Positions 43,545 to 52,595 of a DNA stretch of 64,000 nucleotides are shown here, piece by piece (within the stretch, counting starts at the first letter, position 1; each line of letters starts with the position of its first letter). The stretch is from Hwanghaeella sp964350445 (GTDB taxonomy: Bacteria; Pseudomonadota; Alphaproteobacteria; UBA8366; Aestuariispiraceae). A program made the translations under genes and the position numbers. The DNA lies in NCBI GenBank assembly GCA_964350445.1, contig CAYGKA010000016.1, forward strand, positions 21,869 through 85,868, read 5' to 3'. The notes under the pieces are model-generated. The model made no database searches. It was not told where the DNA came from and saw nothing but the letters and a program-made list of their open reading frames with translations.

Positions 43545-43945
43545 CTTTTGGTCATTATTAAAGCGAAACAATTCAACTGCATACGTAGTCTCTTGACTTC
43601 ATGAATATTTCATATTTTTTCGATTCGGAACAAAGCGACTCAAACCCGGATAACGATTCTTTTCGACCGGTCCGAAGGTTTCCAAAAGGCCCGGATTTCC
43701 GCCGTGGATTCAACTCTTGATTCCTACCATCGGATGAATACTGCAACGTTAACACCCGTTACTTTATGTATTCGAAGTAATAAAAAAGCTTAGATAAACT
43801 AATTATCTATTGCGTTCGTTTGAGTTCTTGATTCTACTACCTCATCACAGTGGCAGGTGTATGTCTAAGTGCAGTAGTGATTCGCAATGGAGCGCAATGC
43901 AACTGGACGTTGAGGGGGATGGGCGCAGAACGCGTCTGATTCGTG
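43545..43945. other. A+T-rich intergenic region upstream of the pseudo-receiver gene
   Basis: About 400 bases, among the lowest G+C in the window (notably 43560-43650 and 43740-43830). It holds a 60-codon minus-strand frame that looks spurious. It presumably contains the promoter of the next gene. No clear -10/-35 pair or hairpin is called. Confidence 0.4.
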
Positions 43946-44827
43946 ATGGAGAGAACTCCTAATGCGGGCGGTATGTCCGTTTCATTAGCGGCGTTTGTGC
44001 TGGAGAATCATCCCGCACTTAGAACCGCACTCGTCTCTGGACTGCGTTCGTCCGGCTTCAGTCGCGTCGATACGACGACGGACCGAGACGAAGCACTCCG
44101 AGCGATGGAGACGTCCCTCTACGACCTCGTGCTGTTCGACACATCAAAGAACCTCAGTTCAATTTCAGCGACGATCCGGACGGCAAGGCAAAATCTGTCT
44201 GATCACGATCCATTCGGCTTTTACCTGATGACGGGGCCCGCCCCTTCGGTCCAGGGCGTGGAACATATCATCAGTTCCGGCTGCGACGCTTTTCTGGTTC
44301 GCCCTTTCAGCCGGGACCTGATGCAAAAGCGCCTGAGCAGGCTGATCGACAATAACCGGCCCTTCGTCGTCACCACGCATTACATCGGCCCGGACCGCCG
44401 CAAAGCGGTGCGTGAGGAAACCTTCACCCGACGCGTGATGGTGCCCAATACGCTGAAGGCGAAGAAAGCAGGCAATTTCGATCCGGGCGCGCATCGCGAG
44501 GCGCTGGACCGTGCCCTGCTCACCTTCAACACCTATCTGGTGGAACGGCAGGCCTACCTCATCGAACTTCTCGAAGAGGGTGGAAACCCCGGTATCGAGG
44601 ACGAACTAACCCGGTCTGAGAACAATATCCTGATCACGGTCAAGAAACTTGCGGGAAGCCTTGAAACGGCCGGGCAGAACCGGCTGCAGCCGATCGTCAC
44701 GGCGATTACCGAAACGGCGGCGCAACGCATCAAGCGAAACGAACACCTCGGCGCCAAATCCGCTCGGGAATTGCAGAAGCTTTGCGTCAATCTCGCCAAT
44801 TTCGTCAGCGGCGCCGACTATCCTTAG
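43946..44827 (+). CDS. degenerate response-regulator-like protein
   Basis: 293 residues from ATG 43946; ATG 43973 is an alternative. Residues about 12-135 follow a receiver fold: FVLENHPALRTALVSGLRSSGF, YDLVLFDTS with an Asp at the phospho-acceptor place, YLMTGPAP, and FLVRPFSRDLM. The acidic pair of beta-1 is replaced by Glu-Asn and the conserved Lys of beta-5 by Arg, so phosphotransfer is doubtful. Next is THYIGPDRRKAVREE, then a helical C-terminal half ending ELQKLCVNLANFVSGADYP with no DNA-binding domain. Cytosolic; function unknown. It converges on the Mth938 gene. Confidence 0.78.
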   Translation: MERTPNAGGMSVSLAAFVLENHPALRTALVSGLRSSGFSRVDTTTDRDEALRAMETSLYDLVLFDTSKNLSSISATIRTARQNLSDHDPFGFYLMTGPAPSVQGVEHIISSGCDAFLVRPFSRDLMQKRLSRLIDNNRPFVVTTHYIGPDRRKAVREETFTRRVMVPNTLKAKKAGNFDPGAHREALDRALLTFNTYLVERQAYLIELLEEGGNPGIEDELTRSENNILITVKKLAGSLETAGQNRLQPIVTAITETAAQRIKRNEHLGAKSARELQKLCVNLANFVSGADYP

Positions 44828-44841
44828 AGGAATGGCCCGGT

Positions 44842-45291
44842 TTAGACCGGGATGAGAGCCGCCGCGACCCGCCGACCTTCAGACAACAGAATGTTATAGG
44901 TGCGACACGCCGCGCCGGTTTCCATCGTATCGGGCACCAATCCGACGGCCGCCTTGATCGCCGCCTTCATCGAAGGCCTGACGAATTCGGTCTTCGCGCC
45001 CGTTCCCAGCAGAAGCACTTCAACCGCGGGGTCAGCCTTGCCCACTGTGGTCAAGGAAGCCGGGTCGAACGCGGAAAAAGGATCATCGACGTTCGCAAGA
45101 TCCCAGGTCAGCACCGCATTGGGAAACACCAGGATCGGGCCGGTATAGGCGATCCCGGCGATCTGGAAGCGTCCGGGCCCGTAGGAGTCTATGACCTGAC
45201 GGTCACCGGGGATGATCGGGGTGATATCCAAGGTTTCGGCGTCAGCCCGCTTCTGGGGCTGTTTCTCCGCCGGCAGCGGCCTCGTCCTCAT
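44842..45291 (-). CDS. Mth938-like domain protein (NDUFAF3 homologue)
   Basis: 149 residues from ATG 45291. The fold is recognised from IIPGDRQVIDSYGPGRFQIAGIAYTGPILVFPNAVLTWDL, LLLGTGAKTEFV and the final GAACRTYNILLSEGRRVAAALIPV. The human member NDUFAF3 is a complex I assembly factor, and I recall the bacterial gene being linked with secDF. The start overlaps the end of secF by 50 bases in another frame; a TTG after the secF stop (about 45232) would remove the overlap but has no ribosome site. Both starts remain possible. Confidence 0.85.
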   Translation of the reverse strand: MRTRPLPAEKQPQKRADAETLDITPIIPGDRQVIDSYGPGRFQIAGIAYTGPILVFPNAVLTWDLANVDDPFSAFDPASLTTVGKADPAVEVLLLGTGAKTEFVRPSMKAAIKAAVGLVPDTMETGAACRTYNILLSEGRRVAAALIPV

Positions 45292-46183
45292 CGCCACGGC
45301 GCGGGCGCATGTAGAGCAGAATGGGCACGGCGACGGCGATCGACGAATATGTCCCGATCACGATGCCCCAGATCATGGCGATCACGAAATCGCGGATCAC
45401 CTCGCCGCCGAAGAACAGCAGCGCAACCAGGGCCAACACCGTGGTGAAACTGGTCATCGTGGTGCGAGACAGCGTCTTGTTGATCGCCAGATTGAAGAGT
45501 TCCTCGAAAGGAAGTTTCTTGTATCGACGCAGCTTGTCGCGCACGCGGTCATAGACGACGACGGTATCGTTGATCGAATAACCGGCGATCGTCAGGATCG
45601 CGGCAACGGTCGACAGGTTGAATTCCAACTGGAACAGCGCAAACAAGCCGATGGTGGCGATCACGTCATGGGACAAGGCCAGAACGGCCCCTACCCCATA
45701 CTGCCATTCGAACCGGAACCAGATATAGACGAGAATCGCGCCGATGGCCGCCAACACGGCGATCATGGCCGCTTCCTGCAGTTCCGCGCCAACTGTGGGG
45801 CCGACGACTTCGTTGCGCCGGTATTCGACGACCCGATCGCCCAAGGTTTTCGTTACTTTTTCAACAGCCAATTGTTGCGCGTCGTCGCCGCCTTCCTGTC
45901 GCTGAATGCGGATCAACAGCACGTCCGGTTCGCCGAATTCCTGAATACCCACTTCGCCGAGGCCCAAACCGGCCAGATCCGACCGAAACGTCCCGATATC
46001 CGCGGGCCCCTCGGTTTTGACCTCCAGCAGAATCCCGCCCAGAAAATCGATGCCGAGGTTCAAGCCGCGCACGGCGAACAGAGACAGCGACGCCAGGATC
46101 AGCAACACGGAAAAACCCATCGCCAGCTTATGAAAGCCGATAAAATCGATCGTCGTGTTTTCGGGAACGAGTTTCAAACGCAT
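45242..46183 (-). CDS. secF: protein-export membrane protein SecF
   Basis: 313 residues from ATG 46183. Six membrane helices, the first in FHKLAMGFSVLLILASLSLFAV, then a periplasmic domain starting LNLGIDFLGG. The SecF signature region includes VAAILTIAGYSINDTVVVYDRVRDKLR. The C-terminal tail RPRRGDEDEAAAGGETAPEAG is acidic. With SecD and YajC it uses the proton gradient to help complete protein translocation through SecYEG. 23 bases after the secD stop. Confidence 0.96.
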   Translation of the reverse strand: MRLKLVPENTTIDFIGFHKLAMGFSVLLILASLSLFAVRGLNLGIDFLGGILLEVKTEGPADIGTFRSDLAGLGLGEVGIQEFGEPDVLLIRIQRQEGGDDAQQLAVEKVTKTLGDRVVEYRRNEVVGPTVGAELQEAAMIAVLAAIGAILVYIWFRFEWQYGVGAVLALSHDVIATIGLFALFQLEFNLSTVAAILTIAGYSINDTVVVYDRVRDKLRRYKKLPFEELFNLAINKTLSRTTMTSFTTVLALVALLFFGGEVIRDFVIAMIWGIVIGTYSSIAVAVPILLYMRPRRGDEDEAAAGGETAPEAG

Positions 46184-46206
46184 CGGACTGCCCTTTCCGG
46201 CAAAGT

Positions 46207-47766
46207 CTAAACCGTCAGAGTGCTGGGCCGCTTGGCCCGCAGCCAAGTGACAACGAAGAACCGCGTGACCATGATCGCCGTGAACATGGACGTTACGATC
46301 CCGACCGACAGCGTCACCGCGAAGCCTTTGATCGGGCCCGACCCGAAGGCGAACAGCAGAACTGCCGCGATCAACGTCGTCAGGTTCGAGTCGATAATGG
46401 TCGTAAGCGCCCGCTTGTAGCCGGCATCCACCGCGGACAACGGCGAACGGCCGCTCGCGACTTCTTCCCGAATACGCTCAAAGATCAGCACGTTGGCATC
46501 GACGGCCATCCCGATCGTCAGCACGATCCCGGCGATACCCGGCAAGGTCAACGTCGCCTGCAGGCCGGACAGGATCGCGATTATCAAACCGATGTTGAAG
46601 AGCAGCGCGATATCCGCAAAGGCACCGAACAACCCGTAGCACATCACCATGAACACCATCACGGCAATCAATCCGATGATGCTGGCGATCTGACCGGCTT
46701 CGATGGAGTCATGGCCAAGGCCCGGGCCGACCGTCCGTTCCTCAAGGAACGAAATCGGCGCCGGCAAAGCGCCTGCCCGCAACAGAAGCGAAGTTTGGTT
46801 CACTTCAGCGACCGTGAAACTGCCGCTGATGATGCCGCTGCCGCCCAGGATCGGCTCCCGGATCACCGGTGCGCTGATAACCTTCCCGTCAAGGACGATG
46901 GCCAGGTAGCGGCCGGTGTTTTCCTGCGTCACATCGCCGAATTGGCGTCCGCCCAGCGAGTCGAAACGGAAGGACACGACCGGTTGGTTGTTCTGGAAGC
47001 TGGGCTGTGCGTCGACAAGGCGTTCGCCGCTGACCCGGACGCGTCTCTCGACCAGGTAAGTCAGACCGCCCGGTTCGTTCGACGGCAGTATCATGGTGCC
47101 CGGAGGGGCCGTGGCTGGGACCTGCCCCGGCGAGGCGCGCTCGTCCAGCAGATGGAAGGTCATTTTCGCCGTCTGGCCGATCAGCGCCTTCAGCGCGGCC
47201 GGGTCGTCGAGGCCCGGAACCTGGACGACAATCCGGTCTTCGCCCTGCCGTTGAATCACGGGTTCCCGCGTACCCAATTCATCGATACGACGCCGGATGA
47301 TTTCCACAGATTGCTCGACAGCGCGCGTTTTCAGTGCCGCGAGTTCCGCCTCATCCAATGTTAGGGAAAACCGGCCATCTTCCAGGCGTCCCACATCAAT
47401 GCTGCGATCGATCTGACGCAATTGGGTTTCGGCGGCTTCCGCCTGGGTCTGATCCCTCAGCGCGACGACGACGGCGTCCCCTTGAATACCAAGATCGCTG
47501 TAGCCGATACGCTCCGACCGCAAAGTGCGCCGAACGGTATCAACCGCCGATTCCAACCGCTCCTCGACGACCGCGCCGGTCTGAACCTCGAGCAACAGAT
47601 GGGACCCGCCTTGCAGATCCAAGCCAAGGCTCAGCGTCTTGCCGGGCGCGAATGCCGGCAGACCGTCGAACGTGCCTTCCGGGAAGAAGTTCGGTGCGGC
47701 GTAGAGAACACCCAGGGCGCAGATGGCGCCGATGAGTGTCTTTTTCCATAGCGGGAATTGAAGCAT
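46207..47766 (-). CDS. secD: protein-export membrane protein SecD
   Basis: 519 residues. Helix 1 in LIGAICALGVLYAAPNFFP, a large periplasmic region with LGLDLQGGSHLLLEV and P1-type repeats (EQSVEIIRRRIDELGTREPVIQRQGEDRIVVQVPGL), then five membrane helices including GIAGIVLTIGMAVDANVLIFERIREE. The short SecD size is usual in alphaproteobacteria. SecD with SecF forms a proton-driven translocation motor. Order yajC-secD-secF is the normal one. Confidence 0.97.
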   Translation of the reverse strand: MLQFPLWKKTLIGAICALGVLYAAPNFFPEGTFDGLPAFAPGKTLSLGLDLQGGSHLLLEVQTGAVVEERLESAVDTVRRTLRSERIGYSDLGIQGDAVVVALRDQTQAEAAETQLRQIDRSIDVGRLEDGRFSLTLDEAELAALKTRAVEQSVEIIRRRIDELGTREPVIQRQGEDRIVVQVPGLDDPAALKALIGQTAKMTFHLLDERASPGQVPATAPPGTMILPSNEPGGLTYLVERRVRVSGERLVDAQPSFQNNQPVVSFRFDSLGGRQFGDVTQENTGRYLAIVLDGKVISAPVIREPILGGSGIISGSFTVAEVNQTSLLLRAGALPAPISFLEERTVGPGLGHDSIEAGQIASIIGLIAVMVFMVMCYGLFGAFADIALLFNIGLIIAILSGLQATLTLPGIAGIVLTIGMAVDANVLIFERIREEVASGRSPLSAVDAGYKRALTTIIDSNLTTLIAAVLLFAFGSGPIKGFAVTLSVGIVTSMFTAIMVTRFFVVTWLRAKRPSTLTV

Positions 47767-47844
47767 GCTGCGGCAGCGCTTTCGCGTTGTTCGGCGGCCG
47801 CCGCCGGCCCCTTACGGCCGACTGGACCCGCCGCCGTTACTGGA

Positions 47845-48252
47845 TTACTCGGACTTTTCGTCCTTCGATGCGTCATCCTTGTCCGATTTGTCGGACTTTT
47901 CTGACTTATCGGACTTAACCGTCTTGGCCGGTTCCGTCTTGCTGATGACGTCCATCAGCGTGCCGGCGGAAACGCGGATACGAACGCCTTCGGCGATCTC
48001 CACCTGCAATTTGCCGTCGTCCATGACTTTCGTGACCTTGCCGAAAATCCCGCCACCGGTCAGGACCTGGTCGCCGCGACGCGCGGAACTGATCTTGGCC
48101 TGATGTTCCTTCTGCCGCTTCTGCTGCGGCCGAATGAGAAGGAAGTAGAAAATCGCGACGATCGCGATCAGCGGCAGGAACTGAATCAGCCCGCTCATAC
48201 CGCCTGCTGCGGCGGCGCCATCCTGGGCGAATGCCGTCGAAATGAAGAACAT
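47845..48252 (-). CDS. yajC: preprotein translocase subunit YajC
   Basis: 135 residues. One membrane helix, LIQFLPLIAIVAIFYFLLIRPQQKRQKEH, the typical YajC signature, followed by a small soluble domain (ISSARRGDQVLTGGGIFGKVTKV). The last 25 residues are a low-complexity tail of KSDKSEKSDKSDKDD type that usual YajC proteins lack. Part of the SecDF-YajC accessory complex; first gene of the yajC-secD-secF-Mth938 operon. Confidence 0.95.
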   Translation of the reverse strand: MFFISTAFAQDGAAAAGGMSGLIQFLPLIAIVAIFYFLLIRPQQKRQKEHQAKISSARRGDQVLTGGGIFGKVTKVMDDGKLQVEIAEGVRIRVSAGTLMDVISKTEPAKTVKSDKSEKSDKSDKDDASKDEKSE

Positions 48253-48565
48253 ATAACCTCCCTACCAGGACGCCGACGCAACGCGTGGTTCCTGGAAACC
48301 CTGGCCCGCGGCCGATGCGACGTCCGATCAAATGGAAATCCGACGCGGCTCCACCGCCTCGATTGAGAACCGCCGGACTATACCGAGGGTCAGCGCTTTT
48401 GCAACGCCCGTAACCCCAGTATTTCCGGTCCCTAATAGGCCCATATAGGGGCCCGTTGCCGATAATTTTAGTCGTTGCTGTAGAATCGCCGCACAAGGCC
48501 CCTTTCCACCCCCAGACAAAGCGGCAGAAAGACCTGTCCCGCTTCCAAACGACTGGTGTACGCCC
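48253..48565. other. intergenic region upstream of yajC
   Basis: 313 bases between yajC and the threonine dehydratase gene, both on the minus strand. It should hold the yajC promoter, but I cannot pick a well-spaced pair of boxes. No convincing reading frame. Confidence 0.4.
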
Positions 48566-49576
48566 TCAAGAAGCTGTCCCCGCCACCGCCGATTTCAACA
48601 GCCCGCAAAACCGGTCAACGTCTATATTCCCGCCCGTGACCACAGTCGCAACGGTTTTCCCCTCTATCGCGATCTTGCCTGCCAGAACGGCTGCAATACC
48701 GACCGCGGCGCCCGGCTCAACGACGATCTTAAAATGCTCGTAGGCGAACAACATCGCCTTGCACACCTCATCGTCGCTGACCACAAGACCGCCCGCTAAG
48801 AGTTTCTGGTTGATCTCGAATGTGAGCGGATTGGGTGTCGGTGTCATGATCGCATCGCAAATTGTTCGGCGCCCGACCGGGTTCCGAATGCGTTCTCCTG
48901 CTTCGAGTGAACGGCGGGTGTCGTCGAACAGTTCGGGCTCGACAGCATAAACCTTTGTTCCGGGCGACAATTCGCTGGCGACGAAAGCAGTCGCCGCCGT
49001 CAAACCGCCGCCGCCGCAGGGCACGAGGATACAATCCAGCGAGGCATTCAATTCATTCGTTTGATCGAACATCTCAAGCGGCACGGTCGCCGCGCCGGCA
49101 TGCACACGGACATCGCCGCTGGGCGGCACTATGAGACGTCCCGTTTCTGCCCGAAGGCGGGTGACAACCTCGTCACTGCTTTCCATGTTTCGGTTATAGG
49201 TGACGATTTCGGCCCCGAGGGCGCGGGTTCTCGCGACCTTGTCGGCTGGCGTGTCCGACGGCATGACGATCAAGGCGGAACTACCGAGCAACCGTGCCGC
49301 CAGGGCGACGCCTTGGGCGTGGTTGCCGGACGAATAGGTGACGCCGCCGCGTCGCTTTTCGCCACAGGACATATCGAGAATTCGGTTGTAGGCGCCACGG
49401 ATCTTGAAAGCGCCGGTTCTTTGCGCGCATTCGGCCTTGATCAGAAGCCGCCCTCCCAAGATTTCGTTCACATCGGGATTTTCCATTAAGGGGGTGCGGA
49501 CCACGGTGCCGTTCAACGCCTTCGCGGCTTTCTCGACATCCGCCATGCGCAACGGATCGGTCTTAAGGTCTTCCAT
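48566..49576 (-). CDS. threonine/serine dehydratase, catabolic type
   Basis: 336 residues from ATG 49576; ATG 49546 is an alternative. PLP lysine Lys58 in AQRTGAFKIRGAYN, phosphate-binding CGGGGLTAA and SSGNHAQGVALAA are all present. No C-terminal ACT regulatory domain, unlike biosynthetic IlvA, so it should not be inhibited by isoleucine. It deaminates threonine to 2-oxobutanoate, or serine to pyruvate. Some proteins of this group act on other hydroxy amino acids, so the substrate is only probable. Divergent from the DUF815 gene. Confidence 0.88.
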   Translation of the reverse strand: MEDLKTDPLRMADVEKAAKALNGTVVRTPLMENPDVNEILGGRLLIKAECAQRTGAFKIRGAYNRILDMSCGEKRRGGVTYSSGNHAQGVALAARLLGSSALIVMPSDTPADKVARTRALGAEIVTYNRNMESSDEVVTRLRAETGRLIVPPSGDVRVHAGAATVPLEMFDQTNELNASLDCILVPCGGGGLTAATAFVASELSPGTKVYAVEPELFDDTRRSLEAGERIRNPVGRRTICDAIMTPTPNPLTFEINQKLLAGGLVVSDDEVCKAMLFAYEHFKIVVEPGAAVGIAAVLAGKIAIEGKTVATVVTGGNIDVDRFCGLLKSAVAGTAS

Positions 49577-49752
49577 ATCGGCACTCTTCAAGGGGAATAG
49601 GGAACGGTCGGGGGCCCGCCTCAGGTCATATCCCGACGGCCTGCGCGGACGCAATGGGAGTTCTCGACCGTGTCAACGTTTCCTTTGGCGCACAATACCC
49701 GTCTTCCAATCCGCATTGACGCTGTATGACCCACGCAATACCGTCCCGCGCC

Positions 49753-50622
49753 ATGACAGATACCAAACAGAACACAGATCTCCTCCCGCTCCTCGAGCGT
49801 ATCGCAACCGCGTTGGAGCGGCTCAGCCCGCCCGCCCAGGCGCAGGACGACCTGTCGGCGGCCGATGCCTTCGTCTGGCATGCCGACGGCACCCGCCTGA
49901 CCCCCGTTCCCAAGGTGAACAGGGTGGATATCAAGCTGCTGCGCGGCGTTGAGCTTCAGCGCGACCAACTGCTTGAAAACACAAGCCGTTTCGCACGCGG
50001 CCTGCCGGCCAACAACGCGCTCCTCTGGGGTTCGCGCGGGTCGGGTAAAAGCTCGCTGGTCAAAGCGGTGCATGCCACGGTGAACATCGAGAACCCCGGC
50101 AGTCTGGGACTGGTCGAAATTCATCGGGAGGACATTCCCACCCTCCCCCTCCTGCTCGATCGGCTGCGCAATGCGGATCGCCGCTGGGTGCTGTTCTGCG
50201 ACGACTTGTCTTTCGACGGCGAAGACGCGGCGTATAAATCCCTGAAGGCCGTGCTGGAAGGCGGTGTCGAAGGCCGGCCGGACAATGTCGTGTTCTATGC
50301 GACCTCAAACCGGCGGCACCTGATGGCCCGTGACATGATCGAGAACGAGCGGTCGACCGCGATCAACCCGTCCGAAGCCGTGGAGGAGAAAGTTTCCCTG
50401 AGCGACCGTTTCGGCCTTTGGCTCGGTTTCCATAACTGTGATCAGCAAACCTATTTCGACATGATCGCCGGTTATGTGGAGGCCTATGAGCTGGGTGTCC
50501 CGGAGGACGTCTGGAAACCGCGCGCGGTGGAATGGACCGTCACGCGCGGCGCGCGTTCGGGCCGTGTCGCCTGGCAGTTCATCCAGGAATTGGCCGGCAG
50601 TCTCGGCAAACCGCTCAGCTGA
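49753..50622 (+). CDS. DUF815-family ATPase
   Basis: 289 residues from ATG 49753. Walker A GSRGSGKSSLVKAV and Walker B RRWVLFCDDLSFDGEDAAYKSLKAVLEGG belong to an AAA-like ATPase. The YATSNRRHLMARDMIENE segment is typical of DUF815 proteins. The N-terminal 40 residues are helical. No client or process is established for the family that I can cite. It is the only plus-strand gene in the stretch 45-63 kb, converging on the nlpD-like gene. Confidence 0.9.
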   Translation: MTDTKQNTDLLPLLERIATALERLSPPAQAQDDLSAADAFVWHADGTRLTPVPKVNRVDIKLLRGVELQRDQLLENTSRFARGLPANNALLWGSRGSGKSSLVKAVHATVNIENPGSLGLVEIHREDIPTLPLLLDRLRNADRRWVLFCDDLSFDGEDAAYKSLKAVLEGGVEGRPDNVVFYATSNRRHLMARDMIENERSTAINPSEAVEEKVSLSDRFGLWLGFHNCDQQTYFDMIAGYVEAYELGVPEDVWKPRAVEWTVTRGARSGRVAWQFIQELAGSLGKPLS

Positions 50623-50670
50623 TACCGGTTAAGGCCGCCCCGAACCCAATGCGTCGGCTCAAGCCCGCTC

Positions 50671-51876
50671 TCAAGCCCCCAGGCGTCCCTGGGGATTGAT
50701 CGCCTTGCGGCCCTGCCGGATCTCGAAATGCAATTGCGGGCTATCGACATTGCCGGTACTGCCGACGCGCGCGATCGCCTGCCCCCGCCGCACCTTGTCG
50801 CCGCGTTGGACGAGGACGTCCGCCGTATGGGCATAGGCGGTCACATAGCCGTCCGCATGCTTCACCAGCACCATGTTGCCGAATCCCTTCAACTCCGACC
50901 CGGCATAGACGACGACCCCGTTTTCCGCCGCCCTGACCGGCGTGCCGCGCGGGGCGGCGATATTGACGCCGTCATTGTGCAAACCGCCTGCCTTCGGCCC
51001 GTAGCGGGAGATCACCCGCCCCTGCACCGGCCACAGGAAAGTATCCTTGCTGCGCGCATCGGGCCGCGGCACGATTTTCGGACCGGCGAATGCGATCCGC
51101 GTCGCACCAGGCGGCTTCGTCGGGGGGCGCGGAAACCCCTCGGCCGTTACCGCGAAGCCGCGCGGCGGCGGGCTTGCGGCGGCGACCTGTTGCGGCGGCA
51201 CTTCCGCGGCACTGTCGCGTCGCGGTGCGGGAGGGCCACTGGCGACCGGGGCCTGAACGGATTCCGCCGGGATGGGACGTGCCGCCAAGGGCGCATCCAA
51301 AGGTTCTGCCGCCAGGCGGCGGCGTTCTTCGTCCGTCAATTTCTCCTCGAACCGCACGACCGGCTCCGGCGTCTGCTGCCGGGATTTAGCGGCCAGGCTT
51401 TGCGCCTCCACGACTCTGCCTGGGATGATCAGGCGCTGTCCGACGCGGATCGTATAGGGCTGTTTGATGTTGTTGCGCTGGACCAGCTGACTCATGTCGA
51501 CGCCGTATCGGCGGGAAATCCCGTACACCGTTTCGCCCGACTGCACGCGGTGAACGCGGCTTGCCGGAATGATCAGGCGCTGGTTCTTCAACAGAAGGTA
51601 GGGCGGCTTGAGATCGTTGGCGGAGATTAGATCACGGGTGCTGACGCCATAGGCGCGGGCGACGGAATAGAGCGTTTCCCCCTCCCGCACCAGATGGGAG
51701 GAACCGTCCTGCGCCAGGGCAACAGGGCCACTCGCGGCAGGCGGCGTGTTTCCGGCCGAACGGGACACCGGCGCGGTGCCGTCGAACACACGAATGCGTG
51801 GCGCCCCCCGGTCCGAGCAACCGGCCAGGACGAAAAGGCACACCAGCAGCAGCAGCGCGGTTAGCGTCGACGCCAT
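50671..51876 (-). CDS. nlpD: LysM-M23 family lipoprotein (NlpD/EnvC-like)
   Basis: 401 residues from ATG 51876. Lipobox LAGC in TALLLLVCLFVLAGC. Two LysM domains (HLVREGETLYSVARAYGV and HRVQSGETVYGISRRYGV) bind peptidoglycan; a Pro/Ala-rich linker follows. The C-terminal M23 domain reads LHNDGVNIAAPRGTPVRAAENGVVVYAG, AYAHTAD and PQLHFEIRQG. The usual zinc ligand Asp of the H-x(3)-D pair is Asn, so the domain is probably an inactive amidase activator as in NlpD/EnvC. Last gene of serS-surE-pcm-nlpD. Confidence 0.93.
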   Translation of the reverse strand: MASTLTALLLLVCLFVLAGCSDRGAPRIRVFDGTAPVSRSAGNTPPAASGPVALAQDGSSHLVREGETLYSVARAYGVSTRDLISANDLKPPYLLLKNQRLIIPASRVHRVQSGETVYGISRRYGVDMSQLVQRNNIKQPYTIRVGQRLIIPGRVVEAQSLAAKSRQQTPEPVVRFEEKLTDEERRRLAAEPLDAPLAARPIPAESVQAPVASGPPAPRRDSAAEVPPQQVAAASPPPRGFAVTAEGFPRPPTKPPGATRIAFAGPKIVPRPDARSKDTFLWPVQGRVISRYGPKAGGLHNDGVNIAAPRGTPVRAAENGVVVYAGSELKGFGNMVLVKHADGYVTAYAHTADVLVQRGDKVRRGQAIARVGSTGNVDSPQLHFEIRQGRKAINPQGRLGA

Positions 51877-51917
51877 AGCGGCTGGCGCGTTCCTGCTGTC
51901 CAATCGGCCCACCTCGC

Positions 51918-52595
51918 TTATTGCGTCCCTTCCAAAAGCGGCACAAAGCGTACACCGCCCAATTCCGACGTCGTGATCGTGCCGTCTTCGTGCTTCACGA
52001 GCTTCAACAACCGCTGGGAGACGGGGTCCATGCCGACCGGAATAACCAGTCTGCCGCCCGGCGCCAATTGATCGATCAAGGCCTGCGGGATTTCCGGCGC
52101 GGCCGCGGTCACGATGATGCATTCGAACGGGGCCTGTTCCGGCCAGCCTTTGTACCCGTCGCCATGGCGCGTAGTGATGTTATGCCGGTCCAGCGCCTTG
52201 AACCGCGCCTCCGCCTGTTTCAGAAGCTCACGGATCCGTTCCACCGTGTAAACGCGGCGGCAAAGCGGGCTGAGCACCATCGCCTGATAGCCTGACCCGG
52301 TTCCGACCTCCAGCACCTTCGCGCGCTCGTGCACTTCCAAGGCCTCGGTCATCATGGCGACGATCAGCGGCTGGCTGATGGTCTGACCCAGATCGATGGG
52401 CAGGGCCGTATCGTCATAGGCGTGCCGGCGGAAGCCTTCGGGCACGAATATTTCGCGCGGCGTGCGCTCCATCGCGTTCAACACGCGCGGGTCGCGGATG
52501 CCCGCCTGGCGCAGTGTCAGCACCAGCTTGGCCCGATCTTCCGCAAGCTTGCCCCCGGCCGGCTTGTCCTCATCCGTCACGGTAGAAGACATCAC
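51918..52595 (-). CDS. pcm: protein-L-isoaspartate O-methyltransferase
   Basis: 225 residues. The family regions are RDPRVLNAMERTPREIFVPE, ALPIDLGQTISQPLIVAMMTEAL, the SAM-binding VLEVGTGSGYQAMVLSPL and FECIIVTAAAPEIPQALIDQL. It methylates L-isoaspartyl residues that form in ageing proteins, the first step of their repair. The ATG overlaps the surE stop by four bases. Linked to surE and nlpD as in E. coli. Confidence 0.96.
   Translation of the reverse strand: MMSSTVTDEDKPAGGKLAEDRAKLVLTLRQAGIRDPRVLNAMERTPREIFVPEGFRRHAYDDTALPIDLGQTISQPLIVAMMTEALEVHERAKVLEVGTGSGYQAMVLSPLCRRVYTVERIRELLKQAEARFKALDRHNITTRHGDGYKGWPEQAPFECIIVTAAAPEIPQALIDQLAPGGRLVIPVGMDPVSQRLLKLVKHEDGTITTSELGGVRFVPLLEGTQ

Noticed and set aside
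43573..43755. 60-codon minus-strand frame in the A+T-rich region
   Set aside because: Short, poor start, unconvincing composition.
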